From positions 62,380 through 126,379 of the forward strand of contig BDIU01000374.1 of assembly GCA_002118135.1 (NCBI GenBank): a DNA stretch of 64,000 nucleotides. Reading direction: 5' to 3'. The stretch comes from Trebouxia sp. TZW2008 (lineage: Eukaryota; Chlorophyta; Trebouxiophyceae; Trebouxiales; Trebouxiaceae). The notes beneath the pieces are model-generated. The model saw only the letters and a program-made list of their open reading frames with translations. It made no database searches and was not told the origin of the DNA. Every line of letters begins with the position of its first letter. Within the stretch, counting starts at the first letter, position 1. The position numbers were made by a program, and so were the translations under genes. Positions 10,401 through 21,745 of the stretch are shown here, piece by piece.

Positions 10401-13400
10401 ACTGCAATGGTGGATGCATGGGCCATGGGCATCCTGGCCTACGAGCTCATAGTGGGGCGGCCTCCTTTTGAGAAGCAGTCCAGGGCTGCCACCTACGAGC
10501 ACATCATGTACAGGAGGCCTGAGTTCCCTGCTAGCATGAGCTCAGATGCCAAGGACTTTGTCTTCACAGCTCTGACAAAGGTGAGTTAAGTCAAGCTTGG
10601 CAGTTGAGGCAGTGATCTGTTTGACTCAGCTGAGTCAGCTTTGTGCACTCAATGGAATTGGGCTGCAATGTAAACCATCGACGTGTTATGACTGCGCTGT
10701 CAGAAGTGTCTAGGAGGAAGCAAGCAACCTCATTGCATCTTGTAAATCAGTGTGGATTTGTGTGGCCCCAGCCATGTGCCTCTTGCTGCCTGACACTGTG
10801 CCAGCTGCAATGCATTGCAGCTGTATACTCAGCATGTTGCTGACAAAACAGCACAACTCTGGAGAACTGTCCTGATTTGGTGAGGTCCCTGAAGTTTGAC
10901 CCGAGCAGACTTTGTCAAGGCATTTCGTCTTGTTGCTGATCTCAACAGCAATCATCATGCTGCAGGCCGCTCGCAAACGCCCTGCCCTGGCTAACATGCT
11001 CAGCCATCCCTGGCTGCTGGCATCTGGCCCTCAGCCCTCTCCACCCCAACCAGCCCTCAGCCCCACCCCCATCATGGGACCCCGGGGTCCCACCCCTCCT
11101 GGCGTCAACCCCCCTGAGAACGGCCCCCAGACACCCCTGCCTGTGGAGGGGCGGCAGCATCAAGGCATGTCACCATGCACTACAACCTCAGAGGAAATGG
11201 TGATCAGCTGTGAGATGCTCAGCAACCCTGCTGGCCCCTCTGACAGCAGGCAAGTCTCTTCACACTCGTTGCAATCACCTGCGTGCAATGCATTGCAGTG
11301 ACTGCCTATAATGTCGCCATGTGCCATCTCAGGAGCATGTTCCTGAGATGGCACATGTTCATGAGCTGCAAGATGCTGAGCAATCCTGCTGGTCTCTCTA
11401 ACAGCAGGCAAGTATAGTTACACTGCTGGCAAGGACTACATAGCATGTCTTCTTACTTTTGATTGGCACATCAGGCGATGCTGTTTGAGGGAGTGCTATT
11501 TCTGACGTGACTGACTGCTGGGCAGTCTTGATGTGCCCAGACCTCATGCATGGCATCGAATGCATGTGTATGCTGCAATGTTTTGCGCCTACTGGATTCA
11601 GCTCTGTCATCTCGGTCTCAGCCTTCTGCTGTGTCGATTTGTATCTAGGATTATCATGTATGCAAATTGTCATGAAAGGAAGATGGCATGCTTGAGAAAT
11701 GCTTGCTGTACAACATTGACTACATGCTTCATAACTCATGGTTCATAAGATACGCTCAGTCAATGCTGGTCTCCTGTTTGTAGATGGTGCTGCACACTCA
11801 TTTGGCTCTGTAGCATGTACTCCTTGCTGGCTGTGAGCACCCTAAGTGCTTGTTACTGCTTGTCTCAAAATTTCTGTTCATCAGTTTGTCCTGTCACTGT
11901 CATAGGGCGGCAGCTGCCAGCTCAAATATGGCCCCTGCCGGGGTACATGGCCAGCCAAGCGTGAAGCCCCAGCGCTCTTTCCAAGAGAGGGCTCAGACCC
12001 CACCCCTAGCCACTGGACCCCTGGTGGGCATATCCCATAAGGTAGCCACACATGTACACCTCACTCCCCAAAATGTACAACAGGAGTGACAACAACTCAT
12101 TCGCATGCTGCAGTGTCCGATAAGCAATTGCTGTCACAGAACAACACATTTCTTTGGCTGAGCAATTTTAAGGTGCTTTATGTTGTGCACGAGCAGCAAT
12201 TCATGAGACAATGCAGCTTGAATGCATGGCAGGAAGTTTGCTTTGGCAGATGCTGTTATCAGGGCATATCTGCAAATGCTGAGGTGCTATTCAAGAGTTT
12301 TGTGCTGCACAGGCAAGAAATAGTGTAGGGCACCTCTGAACAGTACTGTAGATGGACAACTCGTTGACTGTCATGCTAAGCCTTATATGTTTCACAGGGA
12401 ACTGATGACTCTGAGGACTCCCAGAAGTCTAGCACATGGACTGCTACCCTGAAGCGAGGCATGATGAAAATGCTGAGCAAGGGATCTTCATCAGGCAAGC
12501 AGTCCCCAGCCACCGATGAGGCAGCCTCTGCAGCTGTGGCCGCCACCTCAAACCCTCAGAAACCCTCAGTGTCAGGCCGCTCTTCTGGGGACGCCTTGGG
12601 GACTCCCACCAGCCCCCCTGGGGGTCGCAGCCTGACCCCTCCTGGGGGATCCAACATGGGTGTCAGGGCGTGGGAGCTCAATGGGTCGCAAAAACAGCCC
12701 TTCAAGGGCACTTCCCAGAGCCCCTCCTCAGCCGTGCTCAGCCCTATAGCAAGTCAGTCTCAGGCTCAGGGCATTGCAGCAGAGCCCTCAATCAGATCTG
12801 GCAAATCTGGACGCAATTTTGCTGCTTCACCATTCGGCTCTGATGCAGCTCAAACCAGATCTGTGAAGGCTAGTTTGGACCTCAGTGGCCCTCAAGGGCA
12901 GGGCAGGCCCGCAATGATCCTTGCCTCAGCAGCTTCCTTGCCCACTTCAGGCTTGAAAGTCAACATGCAGACCAACAGGTCTGCCGCTGCACGCATGGAG
13001 ACTCACAATGAGGCCAATGCAGACCCCACCCCCCGTGCAGAGGGGTTTAGCCCGCTGCACCCCCGCATATCGCCCAGGGGGTCAGTTCTAGTCTCTCAGC
13101 CGTCACAGCCAGTTCAGACAGTGCAGGAATTGCTACTGGCCATGCAGCAAGAGCACAGTGCTCGCGAGTCTTTGTCAGCAGGCGGCAGGCTTTCGCCCAG
13201 AACCATGTCTTTGGGCTTGACTGATCCTGTGAGTTCCACGCCTGAGCCTAGGACAAGGGCTGTTCCTGGAGGCCCTGTTAGGGACTCAGCAGGAGGGCGC
13301 AATCTGGAAAGCCCCTTTGCAGAGTCGCTGCTGAGCAAGTCTTACGCCAACAACATTTCCAGGCGCTATGCAATGGCTGGTGAGGCTCCTTGCAAGTGCA

Positions 13401-14223
13401 TGCTGTGCTGTATGCTTGTCAATGGACCAGCTTGTCACAGGCTCGGCAAATTTTCTGGCCAATGGATCTACAGATTTTGCTTAAATTGCTGCCTCGACAC
13501 TTTTGCTCAATCCCATTTCCTGGTGGTGTGGCCAAGTCCAGTGCACTGCCTACAGCATCATAGCTAGCCATGTGCACATGCTTGCTTGCAAGCTGAAAGC
13601 TTCAACCTTTCTTTAGCCATACACTGATATGCTTATGCTGTACAGGCAGGCAAGGTAGTGGCGGAAGCAACAGCAACTTCACAGACTATGCAGCTGCTCA
13701 GCGGGGTCCTTCCGACATGCTTCGAGGGGCGACTTCATTCCCGATCCACCCCAACAACCGCAATGCCTTCATGGGGATGTCCAGCAGTGATCAGCAGGAG
13801 ACTGATGCAGCACAGCTGCAGCACTTGCCTCAGGACGACCGCACTATGCAGCTGATGCAGCGAAGTCAGAGCCTGGCTCTGCCGGGCAGCTTACATCTGG
13901 AGGCCGGTGGCAGGTCTGCCACCAACCGCGGCTCTTACAGAAGGGCAGACCTGGTCACACGATCTCAGCGTCACGTCTCCAAGTCCAGCGACGACGGCAA
14001 CGTGTCTGGAATGCTGCGGTCGCAGCTCCAGCACCAGCAGCAGCACAAAGGTGGCAAGAGCTTGCCTCGGCGGCGGATCACAAACCAAAACATAGAGCCA
14101 GCAAAAGCAAAGAGTACTCTTAAGGAAGGAGGTTTTCCCCTTGATAGCCCTCGGGTGGGTAGTGGGCTCATCAAAGTTGGTTTGGCACCTGGGAGTGAGG
14201 ACAATAGCAGAACAGGATGCTGA
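7434..14223 (+). CDS. Aurora-like Ser/Thr protein kinase with long C-terminal extension (CALK-like)
   Basis: Nine in-frame exons: 7434-7586, 7919-8030, 8787-8899, 9564-9710, 10338-10580, 10966-11249, 11906-12041, 12398-13379 and 13646-14223 (915 aa). The kinase domain spans about 8-272: VAVK lysine K37, alphaC E55, HRDIKPEN at 130-137, DFG at 150-152, activation loop [11 protein letters not shown] with T168, and terminal ANMLSHPW. A ~20-residue insert (CPEK..ENKDK) separates APE from DAWAMG; with the N-terminal kinase and long tail this resembles the Chlamydomonas aurora-like kinase CALK (from memory). CALK acts in flagellar length control; that role here is inference. The tail (~273-915) is Ser/Pro/Gln-rich and probably disordered. 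Intron 6 (after 11249) uses a GC donor. The start is the first in-frame ATG, but a spliced upstream exon is possible. Confidence 0.88.
9023..9104 (+). repeat. Purine-rich (GAAAA)n microsatellite
   Basis: Runs of 'gaaaa', then 'gcaaa' and more 'gaaaa' units, directly before the 49-bp element at 9107. A shorter A/G tract precedes the other copy at 5051, so the tract may belong to the element. Confidence 0.85.
9107..9155 (+). repeat. 49-bp double-hairpin dispersed element, copy 2
   Basis: Second copy of the element at 5051-5099, in kinase intron 3. One of the two substitutions falls in a stem and changes C-G to a G-U-compatible pair on the plus strand; the other is in a loop. Pairing is therefore kept in plus-strand RNA. 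Confidence 0.75.
10145..10235 (+). repeat. Decayed copy of the start of the kinase 10338 exon, acceptor destroyed
   Basis: Copies 10328-10418 closely, including 'tgtcctgagaagag' and 'ctcaggagaacaaggacaag'. The acceptor reads 'tatgcac' rather than 'tatgcag', and the frame meets TGA after the ENKDK codons. It is a non-functional exon duplicate in intron 4. Confidence 0.88.
11345..11412 (+). repeat. Copy of the kinase exon-6 3' end and its GC donor
   Basis: 'gagctgcaagatgctgagca' through 'aacagcaggcaagt' repeats 11205-11255, including the unusual GC donor 'gcaagt'. It lies about 90 bp downstream of the real donor, in intron 6. The copy could act as an alternative 5' splice site. Confidence 0.8.
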
Positions 14224-15519
14224 GACCTGTGTCGTGTTGGCTATGTGCGGTTTCATTATTCATGTCCTCACTGCTCAAGTTGAGGGTTGTGCATGTATGT
14301 GTAGCAAATGCTATCAATATACACTATACGTTCCTACAGGAAGTGATTTTGGTATTTGGGCTGATTCAGAACCATGCTCAAGAGTTGCCTTGCCCACTCT
14401 CTCTTTTGCTAAGACTTTCAGGTCAGGTTTGTCTGTTGTAAGGTTGGTGAGCAAACGTGTTTCTAGGTTGGTCGCTGTGCTGCAAAGCATATAAAGTATC
14501 CCATGTCCATAGCTCGTATTGTAGGGAACGCTGCAGAGAATGATTGGTCTGGTGTACTGCTTGGCCAGGGCAATGTGCTTCTGGTTCAAGGTTCATCATT
14601 GAACTACATTGGCTCAAACAATTCTTGGGGTTGTTCCTTTGCTGCCTATGACGGTACATATGCCTTGCGTGCTTTTTGTTCTGAAGAACCTGCAAACTAT
14701 GCAAGTAATGCCTTAGACCAGCCTCACATGTAGTGTCTTGAGAGGGATTGATACAGACAATAGTTGTGCGCGCCAACCTTTTGGTCAGCACGTTCTTGTG
14801 ATGTAACAGTTATGTCCTCATATCAGCAGAAATCTTGTGCAGCAAGCATAGCATGCATGCGTGCACATGTCGCGTCAGCATTCCATGTGCATGCTGATGC
14901 AGTAGCAGTCAGATTGCTTCAAGGAGGCAACTTGCAAATAACCATATGGCTGGAATCTCCACTTGAGATTGTTGTCTGCATGAACCCATTGTGTGCTGAT
15001 GGCTGCATGGACAAAAGGTAGGCATTGTGTGTCCTTTGTCGTGCTGCACCGCTCATGCTGTCAGGTACAAAGTAGGCCCAAGTTGTCAGTTATGCCAGCA
15101 AAGTGCACGCCTCCTCAGCGCCTTTGAAGCAGCACATTCACTTCATCACGCACAGAGCCACTATGAAGCTTTTGACAGAAGAGTCGATCTGGCACAGCAA
15201 AGGTTGAGTGTTTGCACAAATACTGACAGCAGCATCCACACAAATGCTTTGGCTAGCGCACGGCTGCTCGCTCGTACTAGCAATCTGTTTTGTGGCATGC
15301 TGAGGCTTATGTGTCAACTTGAGAGCAAGAATGAGTAAGATCCATCATAGCTGCCAAGTTGGCAGTGCTGAGTGGACAATTGTTAAGATGTGCATGTCAT
15401 GCTGTTGTTTTTGACCAGCACGGCTCTGCTGCCGAATCGATCCACCAGGCGCTTGTTCTGCTGCGCACTTTCATCCGTGCAACTGCCCAGCGATACTGGT
15501 GCTTGACCTGACCGCCGCG
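14224..15519. other. Intergenic stretch between the kinase and Maf genes
   Basis: Holds short ORFs (for example 14503-14733 and 15027-15338) with no recognisable domain or splice context. The last 100 bp (about 15420-15519) are CpG-richer and probably hold the Maf promoter or 5' UTR. No RNA gene seen. Confidence 0.5.
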
Positions 15520-16946
15520 ATGATCATACAGTACCTCCCGCACCTGGCAAGCAAAAACATCGTACTTGCTTCAGCATCTCCACGGCGACTTCAGCTTCTG
15601 CAACTCATTGGCATGAGCCCAAAAGTGGTGACCAGCAACTTTGAGGAGAATCTTCCCAAAACAGACTACAAGAGCGCAGCAGAGTATGCCATAGCCACCT
15701 CCAAGGGCAAAGCATTGGAAGTAGCAAAGAGATTACAGGACGAACATCAGTCTGCAGATCTTGTCATCGGCTCAGACACGGTAAGCGGTGCTTCCACAAC
15801 ACATTCTCACCATTCAAGTCAGTGCTCAGTCCAAACAATAATGATGGGTGACATGTTGTGGTGCTTTCTGCAGCACAGGTAGTTGAGATTGATGGTGATG
15901 TTCTGGAAAAGCCAGCAGATGCCAATGAGGCAGCTAGCATGCTGAACAGGTGAGTGCAAGTACAAGTTGCATTCTGCATGGATTGAGTCTTTCAAGCACC
16001 AAAAGCTGCAGCCTATATTGATACGCAGGCTGAGCAACCGCCAGCATCAGGTGCACACTGGAGTGACATTGATACTCAGCTCAAATGGTATGCAATGCCG
16101 TTGGTCCTATGCAGTCTGTCTATATGCAAGTTGCGCATTCATGGACAGCAACATTGTACAAATTGCACTGACGCTTGTGTGCAGGCTTGAGCCAGAATGA
16201 TGCACTTGACACACAAGTACACACCTTTTCTGAGACGACAGCAGTGCAGTTTGGAAAGCTGAGTGATCAAGAAATAGCAGCTTACATAGCCACAGGTGTG
16301 GCGCTGCTCACATTAGTGTCAATGACTATATCCTGGAATATGTAATGCGCTTGTGGTGACATGGCATCAAAGATGACTCATCAGCATATATGGCTCCAGG
16401 GTCACCAAATCTGGCTGTTATTTGGTGAGGTACCGTCACATGAGTACATATGCTCTCATATCAGTCTGTTCTGAAATTCATGCATAACTGACTGCTACCC
16501 GAGATGTAGCGCATTTGAGAAAAATAAATTGCAGCTGAAAGCATTTCCTCATGGACAGATCTGGTGTTTTCTGGCCATTGTTCTGTTGCACCTTTCACAT
16601 GGCGTTGCATCATCATAATGCGGTGCATGTTTGACCTTGGATAGAGGTCTTTTGCTTTGTGGCAAGGGCAACAAAGAGTTTGATTGTACTAGAAGTGTGA
16701 CTTTAAATGCACTGAGTTCAACTGCACTAGAAGTGTGGTTTTAGCTGCACTGAGATTTATCTACGTTGGAAAAGCACTCTTTGAAATGCAGGTGAAACAT
16801 ATGGCAAGGCAGGAGCTTATGGCATTCAAGGGGCTGCCAGTGTGTTTGTCAAAAGCATAAACGGCGATTACTTCAACGTCATGGGGTTCCCATTACACAG
16901 CTTCAGTCGATTTGTTGCTGAGCTCATCTCAAAAGGTCAACTGTAA
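15520..16946 (+). CDS. Maf-like nucleotide pyrophosphatase
   Basis: Maf-family house-cleaning enzymes hydrolyse non-canonical or modified nucleoside triphosphates to the monophosphate plus PPi. Five in-frame exons: 15520-15780, 15879-15949, 16029-16087, 16185-16295 and 16792-16946 (218 aa, typical length). Visible motifs: 'ASASPRR' near residue 20, 'SNFEE', 'GSDT' at 84-87 ending exon 1, 'VHTGVTLIL', 'FSETTAVQF', 'GAYGIQGAA' and 'VMGFPLHSF', in family order. The start is the first ATG in a long open frame; an in-frame GTG 21 bases upstream is ignored. Compartment unclear: no obvious transit peptide. The gene converges on F-box gene A. Confidence 0.92.
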
Positions 16947-17661
16947 CCCAAACTTGCAGGTTGAAGTGCCAAGCGCCCGACAGTTGTGCTCTGAAACACG
17001 CAATGTCAAGCTAGAAACGGGAAGGAAAGGCCACACCATCCAAGGTCACTGGGACAGCCTCTATGAGTAGAAGCAATTTACAAGGTCAAGCTGCATGCAG
17101 CAAGCTGTGGACCATTGACCTGTAGCCACTCTTCTGTACAGTGTATGCGCAAACATGGCATGAACAGGCAAGGATGAGCAATGTCAGGAGTAGTCCACGG
17201 GTGTGACAGTTCACAGCATCTGGTCATGTGCATGGGAGTGGGACGGGTATGGGTGATGCATGCACGCAGTCTGCAATGACATGTTACAGAACATGCTTGC
17301 AAGCGGCAGCCCATCATGGTCAGGTCTAGTTAAAGCTCAAGATACAGAGATAAAGCTAATTTTTGGCAACAGCTTTAGCCACATATATGCACAAGCTTCA
17401 GCCTGTCATTCCAAAAGCTACTATGTGCAGCTGTCCAAGCTTTGCTCTTGATATAAATGATGTCCCTGAGCAAGACAGCTTCACAAATGAGGGTTTGTGA
17501 CAAGCCTTTTTGCATTGCTGACAATGTCCAGCCTTTGCTGTTTTTAATGTTGTGCTGTGCAGGCTTTTGAATCGATTGTGCATCTGAAAGCCGGCTTGAA
17601 AGTGTCCATATTCAGGGTAAGCCGTGTCAGGCCTGTATTGTCAAGGTTTTAGAGTGTGCCG
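16947..17661. other. Convergent intergenic region with one isolated exon-like segment
   Basis: Shared 3' flank of the Maf gene (+) and F-box gene A (-). At 17563-17616 (+) an 18-codon open segment is flanked by a good acceptor (tgctgtgcag) and donor (gtaagc), but no partner exons were found. Otherwise nothing recognised. Confidence 0.4.
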
Positions 17662-18937
17662 CTATAACCACACAACTTTTTCTATATCAAGGCAAACAAT
17701 GCTCATACGCTTGTGCGTCTCAGGTATTTGTACAGTGATGTAAACATCTGGGTGTCTGGGACCATTCAGGTGCAGCTTCTGCATCCCCAAGGGAACTGTC
17801 CAGAATATAGTTTGCTTAATAGGCAATCTGACTTGTACCACAAAGATGACCAATGATAGAAGCTTCAGACGCGGCATCTGCAAAATGACCTTGGCCAGTT
17901 GATACTCAGCATGCATGTTCAGTTCTTCAAGACCAGGCAAGACTGTGCTTGGGCTGTCACCAGCATTGACATAAGGCAGAGACAATGGGAAGGGAGTGAT
18001 GCTCAAGCTTTTCAGGCTGGGTATTGGGTCTGTAAGGTAGAATTCACAAGTTTCTGTAGCTGTGTAGCTGTTAAGTGGGGCTCCCAGGTTGATCTTCAGA
18101 TAGCTCAGCCTTGTAAACCTGGCAAAATTGTTCAAAGACTGCATGTCATCTAATGCAGCAGCCTCTGGTTGTAGCATCAGGCTTTCAATGGTTGTTGGAA
18201 GCAATGTTACTGTCAGATGAAAGTTGAAGGGGCCATTCAGATGGCAGTGTGTGAGATTCCAGGAACCTGCAGCCATGACCATTGACTGCGAAAACATGGG
18301 CAGTGTCTTGCTGCTGAGGGCCTCACTGGTGCTGCCCGCTAGCATCTGCAATGACAGGCATTTGATGTCCTGCAAGATCAACCACAAATTGACAGCGAGC
18401 AATGCACCATGGTTTTTGGAGAGCATGCAGCTGAAAGCAAAGACCCGTATCCAGACACGATTTGAACTTTTGTCTGGAGCAAATAAGGTGACGGAAACAG
18501 TCAGCTTTGCCAGACAAGTACAATGTTGCACTTGCTTGAGAGTTCCAATTACTGTTTAGGAAGTTCTCAAGGCAAACACGCATGTGCCTGTGCTTCAGCA
18601 GAACCTGCAGTTCTCTGCGCCTTTGCTTCCACTGCACCCAATGCAGCACAAACAACATTCCAGCCTCGCTCAGCTGAGGCTGGAATCCAGGTATCACTAA
18701 GGAGACTGGCCATACAAGTTGACTGGCTTCATACCAGCTCTTGCTGACAGCCAGACAGTGCAAAATGTCGTCGAGGCATTCAAGACGACCTAGGACCGAG
18801 ACCAGCAGGCCTGCCTGTTGGATGGTCTCGATTGTGGCCTGCCACCACGGACATCTGTTATGAAGCAAAAGTTCTACTGTGTTAAGAGCAAGCCTGATCT
18901 GACACCTGTACCCGTGACTGCACCTCCTCGTCTCCAT
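17662..18937 (-). CDS. F-box / leucine-rich protein A
   Basis: Exons (minus strand): 18937-18605 and 18369-17662, joined in phase 0 (346 aa if ATG 18937 is used). The first exon holds an F-box-like segment, 'LECLDDILHCLAVSKSW', which in F-box proteins binds SKP1 and so cullin-1 ligase. The second holds irregular leucine-rich repeats ('LKSLSI', 'LEELNMH', 'LKLLSLVIF'). Paralogous over its length to gene B at 19537-21005, with the same intron position and phase. B has an acceptor exactly at the residue aligned with 18838, so A may also have an upstream exon; CpG-rich sequence near 19050-19150 could be its promoter. The substrate target is unknown. The F-box call is from pattern and is moderate. 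Confidence 0.7.
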
Positions 18938-19536
18938 GGCTATGACTGCCTGGGGTGTTGGACATTGCCGAGCGCTGGCGATTACATCCGCAGTGTAGAA
19001 TAAATCACAACCATCAAGCGAAATAGTGCAAGGGACACGGCAATGTTGCTGACTAGCTCACTGCGCAAGCGGGAACACCATAGCTTGCGAAGCGGCACGA
19101 AGCCTTCTTCCCTCAAGCGCTGACAGAACGTCGACGTTCGACCGCCTTTTGTCACATACATGCCTTGCACATTCAAGTGTCAATTGAACAGTTGACTGAA
19201 GCTGGAGACCACCTGCCTACATGCACATCAAGTGACTGCAATGGTAAACACAGCACGTTCAAACGTGCTCAGTCCTTTTGGTGCCAAATTATACATGCTT
19301 GGTCTGTATCACGTGACATGATGTTGTAGGGTGCTTGCACGCATTGCCAGTGCCTCGCAGAGTGCATTATAGCCTCTTCAAGGCCCTCTTGTATCAACAT
19401 GCAGTGTGACTGTCTAGCCTGGAGTAGGGTCATATGTACATTTTGTGAGCTGCCGCAGCAAGATGAATCTGCAGCTGAGGAATCAGGACACGCTTCACAA
19501 TGAGTCATTTGATCTGTAATTGAAAACCAAGTGACA
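18938..19536. other. Spacer between tandem F-box genes
   Basis: About 19050-19150 is CpG-rich and probably the promoter or 5' end of gene A. A minus-strand ORF (about 19163-18982) could be a 5' exon of A but does not resemble gene B's first exon. The rest is 3' flank of gene B. Confidence 0.4.
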
Positions 19537-21005
19537 TCAGTGCAACTCCGAGATAAACGGCATGTATTGCTGCTTGTTCATCTCATAAACAACCTTGTCT
19601 ATACCATGGCAAACAAAATTCATGGGGTGGGAGATGTGAACAGTGATGTGTGTTGTTGATTCGTCTGGTCCAGTCAAGCTCAACCATTCTAAGTGTGGTG
19701 GCACTTGTAAACGCATATAATCCTGTACTAGCATTGCATGTTGCTCAAACATCATCAAACTCAAGTACTTCAGGCGTGGCAAAGCCAGATACCCACTCGC
19801 CCTTGTGTGCCTCACATGCACAGCCAGGTTTTCGATGTTGGGCAACAATGTGCTGGGCAGGTGATCACGTAGAGAGAAAACATGCGAGGCCACAAACAGG
19901 CTTTTCAGAGATGGAATGGGCTCTGTCAAGCAGAACAGTCTAGTATCGGCTTGTGATAAGGCTCCAGTGGGAATTCCCTGGTCAACTTGAAGGTGCTGCA
20001 ACTTGTTGAATCTGGCAAAGACGTTCATGCATTGGACATCCCCAGCTTCAAGCCCACACTTTTCTGGACACAATGTCAGATGTTCTATGGTGGTCGGCAG
20101 CAAAGACGCTGCCTGATTGAGGTTGAAAGGGCCATCAAGATGGCATCTTGTAAGCGTCAAAGAGCTCGTAGACATGAGCAAGGACTGCAGAAATGCTGGC
20201 AGCATACTGCTACTCAATGCCTCATTTGCCAAGCCGGCCTGGATTTGAGTCACAAGGCTTCTTACCCCCTGCAGCAACTGCAGCTTTGAACACAGACGGG
20301 GGAAAAATGCAAACTCTGGCTGGGCATACTATCAAAGCACAACAAGTGATTGCATATGCCAATCAAACATTGACCAATCTGTCATGAAAGTTGATGCAGA
20401 TTGCAGCTTGCATCAGGAAAAAGGCCGAGCCTGTCAGTCAAACCTTCAATTCTTGCCGCTGTTGTTTAGACACTACCCAATGCAGCACAGCCATCATCCC
20501 AGCCTCATCCATCTTAGGGTTGATGCCAGGTATGACAAGGCAGACAGGCCGTACAAGCTGGCTAGCAACTCTCCAGCTCTTGCTCACGGCTGAGCAGCAC
20601 ACAATGTCCTCCAGGCATTCAAGATGATTTAGGATCATGGTCAGTAGGCCCGCCTTTTGAATACTTTTTATTGAAACCTGTACTGTAGCACTTGTGCTAT
20701 TAGATGCAGAGCAGGCACAGCATCTTGGCTATATGCAATGAGCTGAAAGGCATCATACAAAGCTTGCATCAGGAGGCTGCTATCGAATATCCCTGCACCT
20801 GCAAAGGTCCTGCTTCAACATCTATGTTGTGACTGTTTGGCTGCGCAAGGGCGACAGAAGGCTGGGTCTCGTGAACAAATGTTCGGCTAGTTGCAGTTGG
20901 TGCATCAAATAGGACTCGACCACTGGCTCGACTGCAGACTAGCTCATCCTCCTCATATTGACCAGGGTCTGTAGACCAACTCAACCGTCGCAAAAGGTCG
21001 CGCAT
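19537..21005 (-). CDS. F-box / leucine-rich protein B (paralogue of A)
   Basis: Three exons (minus strand): 21005-20799, 20677-20444 and 20268-19537 (390 aa), all joined in phase 0. The second exon carries the F-box-like 'LECLEDIVCCSAVSKSW'; the third carries leucine-rich segments ('LQHLQVD', 'LKSLFV', 'LKYLSLMMF', 'LEWLSLTG'). It shares with gene A the blocks 'RCHL.GPFN', 'SLLPTTIE.L', 'FARF.+L..L', 'L.+PIPSLKSL' and a terminal 'I.KVV'. This points to a local tandem duplication old enough for wide divergence. Exon 1 is a model: its ATG lies beside a CpG-rich stretch (20950-21060) and splicing keeps frame, but no domain supports it. Confidence 0.68.
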
Positions 21006-21745
21006 CACAGCGTGCAGCGCTTCGAGCTACACGATCGACGAATGTGAGCAATACTTTGAGCCTATGCTCCGGCGCTGCAGGTATGCATTCTTGATGCCAA
21101 GCGTACCAAGAGCATCGAAATCGCAAGTCTGATTCAAAATGCAAGTCTGCAGGGGGGGGGGCTTGCATTGCTCTGCACCAATTAGCATTCCAGCAGATGA
21201 TGCGCCACTGCAGCAGTTGCGCATTGTCAATCAGCTTGCTGCATTATCAGCTGCAGTGCAGAGGGACTGTCTTGCTGTTCAACGGTCGCTATGGTCAGCC
21301 ATGTATAAGTGTTTTGCTAAGCATCCCATACTGTGTGGGCCACTTGATGGGACACTACCATTTTGATATGCAAAGCGGGTTGACATAGATGTTGGGGTTG
21401 GGAATGCTCAGCGACTAGGATGCCTGCTGAGCATGCAGGTCTTATATGAGCTTGGCATACTTCATCCCCATTGTGAGCACATTGCAGTGCGTTCAAGTGG
21501 CTAGAGACAAAGAGCCTGGCACCCGGTATCTTCAGCACACAAGAGCTAGATGCTTGGCCGGCCGTGCATGCTGTAAAATTGGCAAAACATTGTTTTCACG
21601 TCAGCAGAATGCATGCAGGGCTGTTTGTCGGGCCAATCTGGTCCCTGCTTGGATTCCCAACACTAGCGTGGACCAGTTATCCCACGGCATTGACTGAGCG
21701 TTGCCAGGTTTCGGAGTGCCGCTACAGGCCAAGGTCTGGACCAGC
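21006..21745. other. Divergent intergenic region (gene B - / lumen protein +)
   Basis: No gene recognised. It holds a G10 run near 21153-21162 and probably both promoters. '(atag)atgttggggttggg' near 21390 recurs near 35866, too short to interpret. Confidence 0.4.

Noticed and set aside
13114..14256. Minus-strand ORFs of 70-120 codons opposite the kinase tail
   Set aside because: They lie antisense to coding exons with clear frame and carry no domain; expected by chance in GC-richer coding sequence.
14503..15338. ORFs 14503-14733 and 15027-15338 as separate genes
   Set aside because: Short, no splice partners, no recognisable domains and no codon pattern like the neighbours.
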